Shown piece after piece: positions 15,054 through 15,128 of a stretch of 15,128 bases of DNA. The stretch's first letter is position 1. Each line of letters starts with the position of its first letter. The stretch is from contig JAZSOL010000178.1 of assembly GCA_045536915.1 (NCBI GenBank), positions 1-15,128 on the forward strand, written 5' to 3'. This DNA comes from RGIG1828 sp045536915. Lineage in GTDB: Bacteria; Bacillota; Clostridia; UMGS1810. The position numbers and the translations under genes are program-made. A model generated the notes under the pieces. The model did no database searches and had not been told where the DNA came from. It saw only the letters and a program-made list of their open reading frames with translations.

Positions 15054-15128
15054 TTAAAATCTGCGTTGTTTTTTCGCATACATTTTATCAACGTAAAACG
15101 GTGATAAAATCAAAGAAACAAACACAAC
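15054..15128 (-). CDS. Possible C-terminal end of a convergent gene, cut by the right edge
   Basis: The minus-strand frame is open from the edge (15128) to TAA at 15056-15054 and gives 24 residues: a hydrophobic stretch VVFVSLILSPFYV, then the basic tail KMYAKKQRRF. This would suit the end of a membrane protein. The bidirectional terminator 26 bases downstream supports a gene ending here. The fragment is too short to name or be sure of. Confidence 0.35.
   Translation of the reverse strand, partial: VVFVSLILSPFYVDKMYAKKQRRF

Overview
The window looks like a piece of a low-to-mid GC Firmicutes genome of the class Clostridia, probably an uncultured anaerobe. Supporting signs are strong GGAGG-type ribosome binding sites, some GTG and TTG starts, TGA used as stop, S-layer homology (SLH) domains behind a Gly/Ser linker, and several large Sec-exported multidomain proteins. 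Species-level placement is not possible from sequence reading alone.

Almost the whole window (1-13793) is one minus-strand cluster of secreted proteins. In transcription order (right to left) it holds: a 557-aa protein with three C-terminal SLH repeats (13793-12120); a roughly 888-aa protein with a degenerate N-terminal SLH-like region and beta-rich modules (12103-9437); a very large heparinase II/III-like polysaccharide lyase with jelly-roll, stalk, lyase and F5/8C modules (9419-5251), split into two frames by an apparent single-base frameshift at 9145-9149; a protein made of two tandem copies of a jelly-roll plus Ig-like unit (5091-2863); and a second heparinase II/III-like protein (2534 to the left edge, incomplete). 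Gaps between the first three genes are only 16-17 bases. The last two gaps (159 and 328 bases) hold palindromic repeat elements beginning TGTAGGG.

To the right lies a divergent AraC-family regulator with an N-terminal cupin domain (14233-15006). The 439-base intergenic region 13794-14232 has a good sigma-A promoter for each direction and a dyad next to the minus-strand promoter. A 14-bp-stem terminator (14981-15028) ends the regulator gene and also overlaps its last codons. A short open frame at the right edge (15128-15054, minus) may be the C-terminus of a convergent gene.

Taken together (inference), this reads as a regulated, cell-surface glycan-degrading locus. An SLH protein is anchored to the wall, carbohydrate-binding-type jelly-roll modules recur in three of the proteins, and two lyase-like enzymes act on a probably uronate-containing polysaccharide. 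The cupin/AraC protein may sense a breakdown product. The main points for a second look are the frameshift in the large lyase, a repeat that supplies the stop codon of the tandem jelly-roll gene, the mosaic 9-2-9 palindromes, and the terminator written into the regulator's 3' end.
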